Source of the DNA: an uncultured Polyangiaceae bacterium
GTDB lineage: Bacteria; Myxococcota_A; Polyangia; Polyangiales; Houyiibacteriaceae
Assembly (NCBI GenBank): GCA_947258625.1
Contig: CAMYJN010000136.1
Location: forward strand, 1 to 6,632
Direction: 5' to 3'
DNA length: 6,632 bases
The notes under the pieces are model-generated. The model saw nothing but the letters and a program-made list of their open reading frames with translations. It searched no databases and was not told where the DNA came from. Below, piece by piece: positions 5,785-6,632 of the stretch. The translations under genes were made by a program, and so were the position numbers. The number at the start of each line of letters is the position of its first letter. Within the stretch, counting starts at the first letter, position 1.

Positions 5785-6612
5785 CTACGGCCCGGCGGAC
5801 TCTTCGACCATCGGTGGCCGTGGCTCGAGCTTTGGCGCGGGAGGCTCTTCCCTCAGCCGCAAGACCAACTCGAAGTCACCGGTCGTGAGTCGATAGACTT
5901 CGCCCGCGTACTGTAGATACCCGAAGCCATAGAGCAGCGATTGAACGCCCAGCTCACCCACGAGCTCGACTCGGTGTGTCGGAATGAACTTCATCGGATC
6001 CAAAGCCAGCTCTTGCAGCGAATCGACGACCTGCTGAATCTCCGCCGGGTCCTCGACCTTGAGTTGCTCGGTCTCAGCCATCCCGCCCCCCGATGGACGC
6101 GGGTACCTCTGGAAGACGGTCACGCTCTTCAACGGCCCGAGGGGCGCCATTGAAATCGAGGTCGGCTTTTGAATCTCGATGAGTGCGGTCCCGCGCTGAA
6201 TCGACATCGAGCTCGTCGTTGGAGCCGCACCGGGCGGGCACTTGAACGCCGTGCCGACGATCGTCACATTGGAACCGGTTCCATAGCCGTGCGCCAAGGC
6301 AGGCTCCGTGTCTTTTTCGTCCGGCTGACGGCCATCTCCCTGTGCGACTTCCTCAGTACGCAGCAAAAGATGGGTTGCGCCTCTCTCGGCGGCCTGGTTG
6401 CGGACGTCGTTCTCGGCGGACTCTTCATTGATGGATGGCTTGGAGTAGGCGCCCGTCAGCCCGCCTCCGTGACCGATCACCTCGCCGAGGTTCTCGCAGT
6501 CTAGCGGCTCGTCGTAGAGCAGCACGATCTCGGCTCCTCGGTTACTGAGCTGATCCGCCTTGCAACCCATGAGCGACAATCCAAGAGCCAAGACAACGGA
6601 GAATGCGAACAT
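5785..6612 (-). CDS. Lipoprotein with DUF4156-like N-terminal domain and an unrecognised C-terminal region
   Basis: From ATG 6612 the protein has 275 residues. A hydrophobic segment (residues 2-15) ends in the lipobox LMGC with C17 as the lipidated residue, so it is a predicted periplasm-facing lipoprotein. Residues about 27-125 look like the DUF4156/RcsF-type fold: the DCENLGEVIGHGGG stretch (38-51), then a helix NDVRNQAAERGATHLLL (68-84) of the A-x-x-x-GA-T/N type. C39 and C125 could form a disulfide. Residues about 140-275 include Pro-rich patches, an EDPAEIQQVVDSLQEL helix (187-202) and a strand-rich stretch to 255, which I do not recognise. The n-region before the hydrophobic core has no basic residue from ATG 6612, and no Shine-Dalgarno precedes it. 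The frame is open to the window edge with an Arg codon just before the Met, so the real start may lie outside. DUF4156 proteins are of unknown function; a sensor role like RcsF would be speculation. Confidence 0.75.
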   Translation of the reverse strand: MFAFSVVLALGLSLMGCKADQLSNRGAEIVLLYDEPLDCENLGEVIGHGGGLTGAYSKPSINEESAENDVRNQAAERGATHLLLRTEEVAQGDGRQPDEKDTEPALAHGYGTGSNVTIVGTAFKCPPGAAPTTSSMSIQRGTALIEIQKPTSISMAPLGPLKSVTVFQRYPRPSGGGMAETEQLKVEDPAEIQQVVDSLQELALDPMKFIPTHRVELVGELGVQSLLYGFGYLQYAGEVYRLTTGDFELVLRLREEPPAPKLEPRPPMVEESAGP

Positions 6613-6632
6613 GCGCGCGCGATAAGGAATTC

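Noticed and set aside
6627..6632. An EcoRI site (GAATTC) forms the very last six bases of the window, which could mark a cloned-fragment boundary.
   Set aside because: A six-base site at an arbitrary edge can be chance, the left edge has no matching site, and nothing vector-like is present.

Overview
The window is GC-rich, densely coding bacterial chromosome DNA. It holds six recognisable protein-coding genes plus one apparent gene remnant, and no RNA genes, mobile elements, phage genes or CRISPR arrays that I can see. An outer-membrane barrel protein and a lipoprotein with a lipobox indicate a diderm (Gram-negative) host. The GC-rich codon use and the mix of genes (porin, double SpoIIAA-like protein, AI-2E family transporter, ABHD18-like hydrolase) would suit Myxococcota or a related deltaproteobacterial lineage. 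That placement is a guess from general impression, not from a marker gene.

Layout, left to right. Positions 2-727 (+) are the C-terminal part of a barrel porin that runs off the left edge. Converging on it is a SlyD-like FKBP prolyl isomerase (740-1228, -). A 144-bp divergent spacer follows. Next come two same-strand genes likely to form an operon: a protein made of two SpoIIAA-like domains (1373-2113, +) and an AI-2E/PerM-family membrane protein (2130-3236, +). Converging on these with a 2-bp gap is serA, a three-domain phosphoglycerate dehydrogenase closely resembling the E. coli type (3239-4453, -). Just upstream of serA on the same strand is a short frame (4474-4728) that looks like the C-terminal remnant of an alpha/beta hydrolase. 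Divergent from it is an intact ABHD18-like alpha/beta hydrolase with a TTG start (4758-5771, +). The window closes with a lipoprotein that has a DUF4156-like N-terminal half and an unrecognised C-terminal half (5785-6612, -); its true start may lie beyond the right edge.

Most of the genes look like unrelated housekeeping or envelope functions (porin, foldase, serine biosynthesis, lipoprotein). The only pair whose layout suggests joint work is the SpoIIAA-like protein with the AI-2E-family transporter, where a soluble STAS-fold-like protein is translated just ahead of a polytopic membrane protein. I found no defence, secretion, toxin-antitoxin or biosynthetic cluster. The points most worth a second look are that gene pair, the hydrolase remnant, the composite lipoprotein and the bacterial ABHD18-like enzyme.
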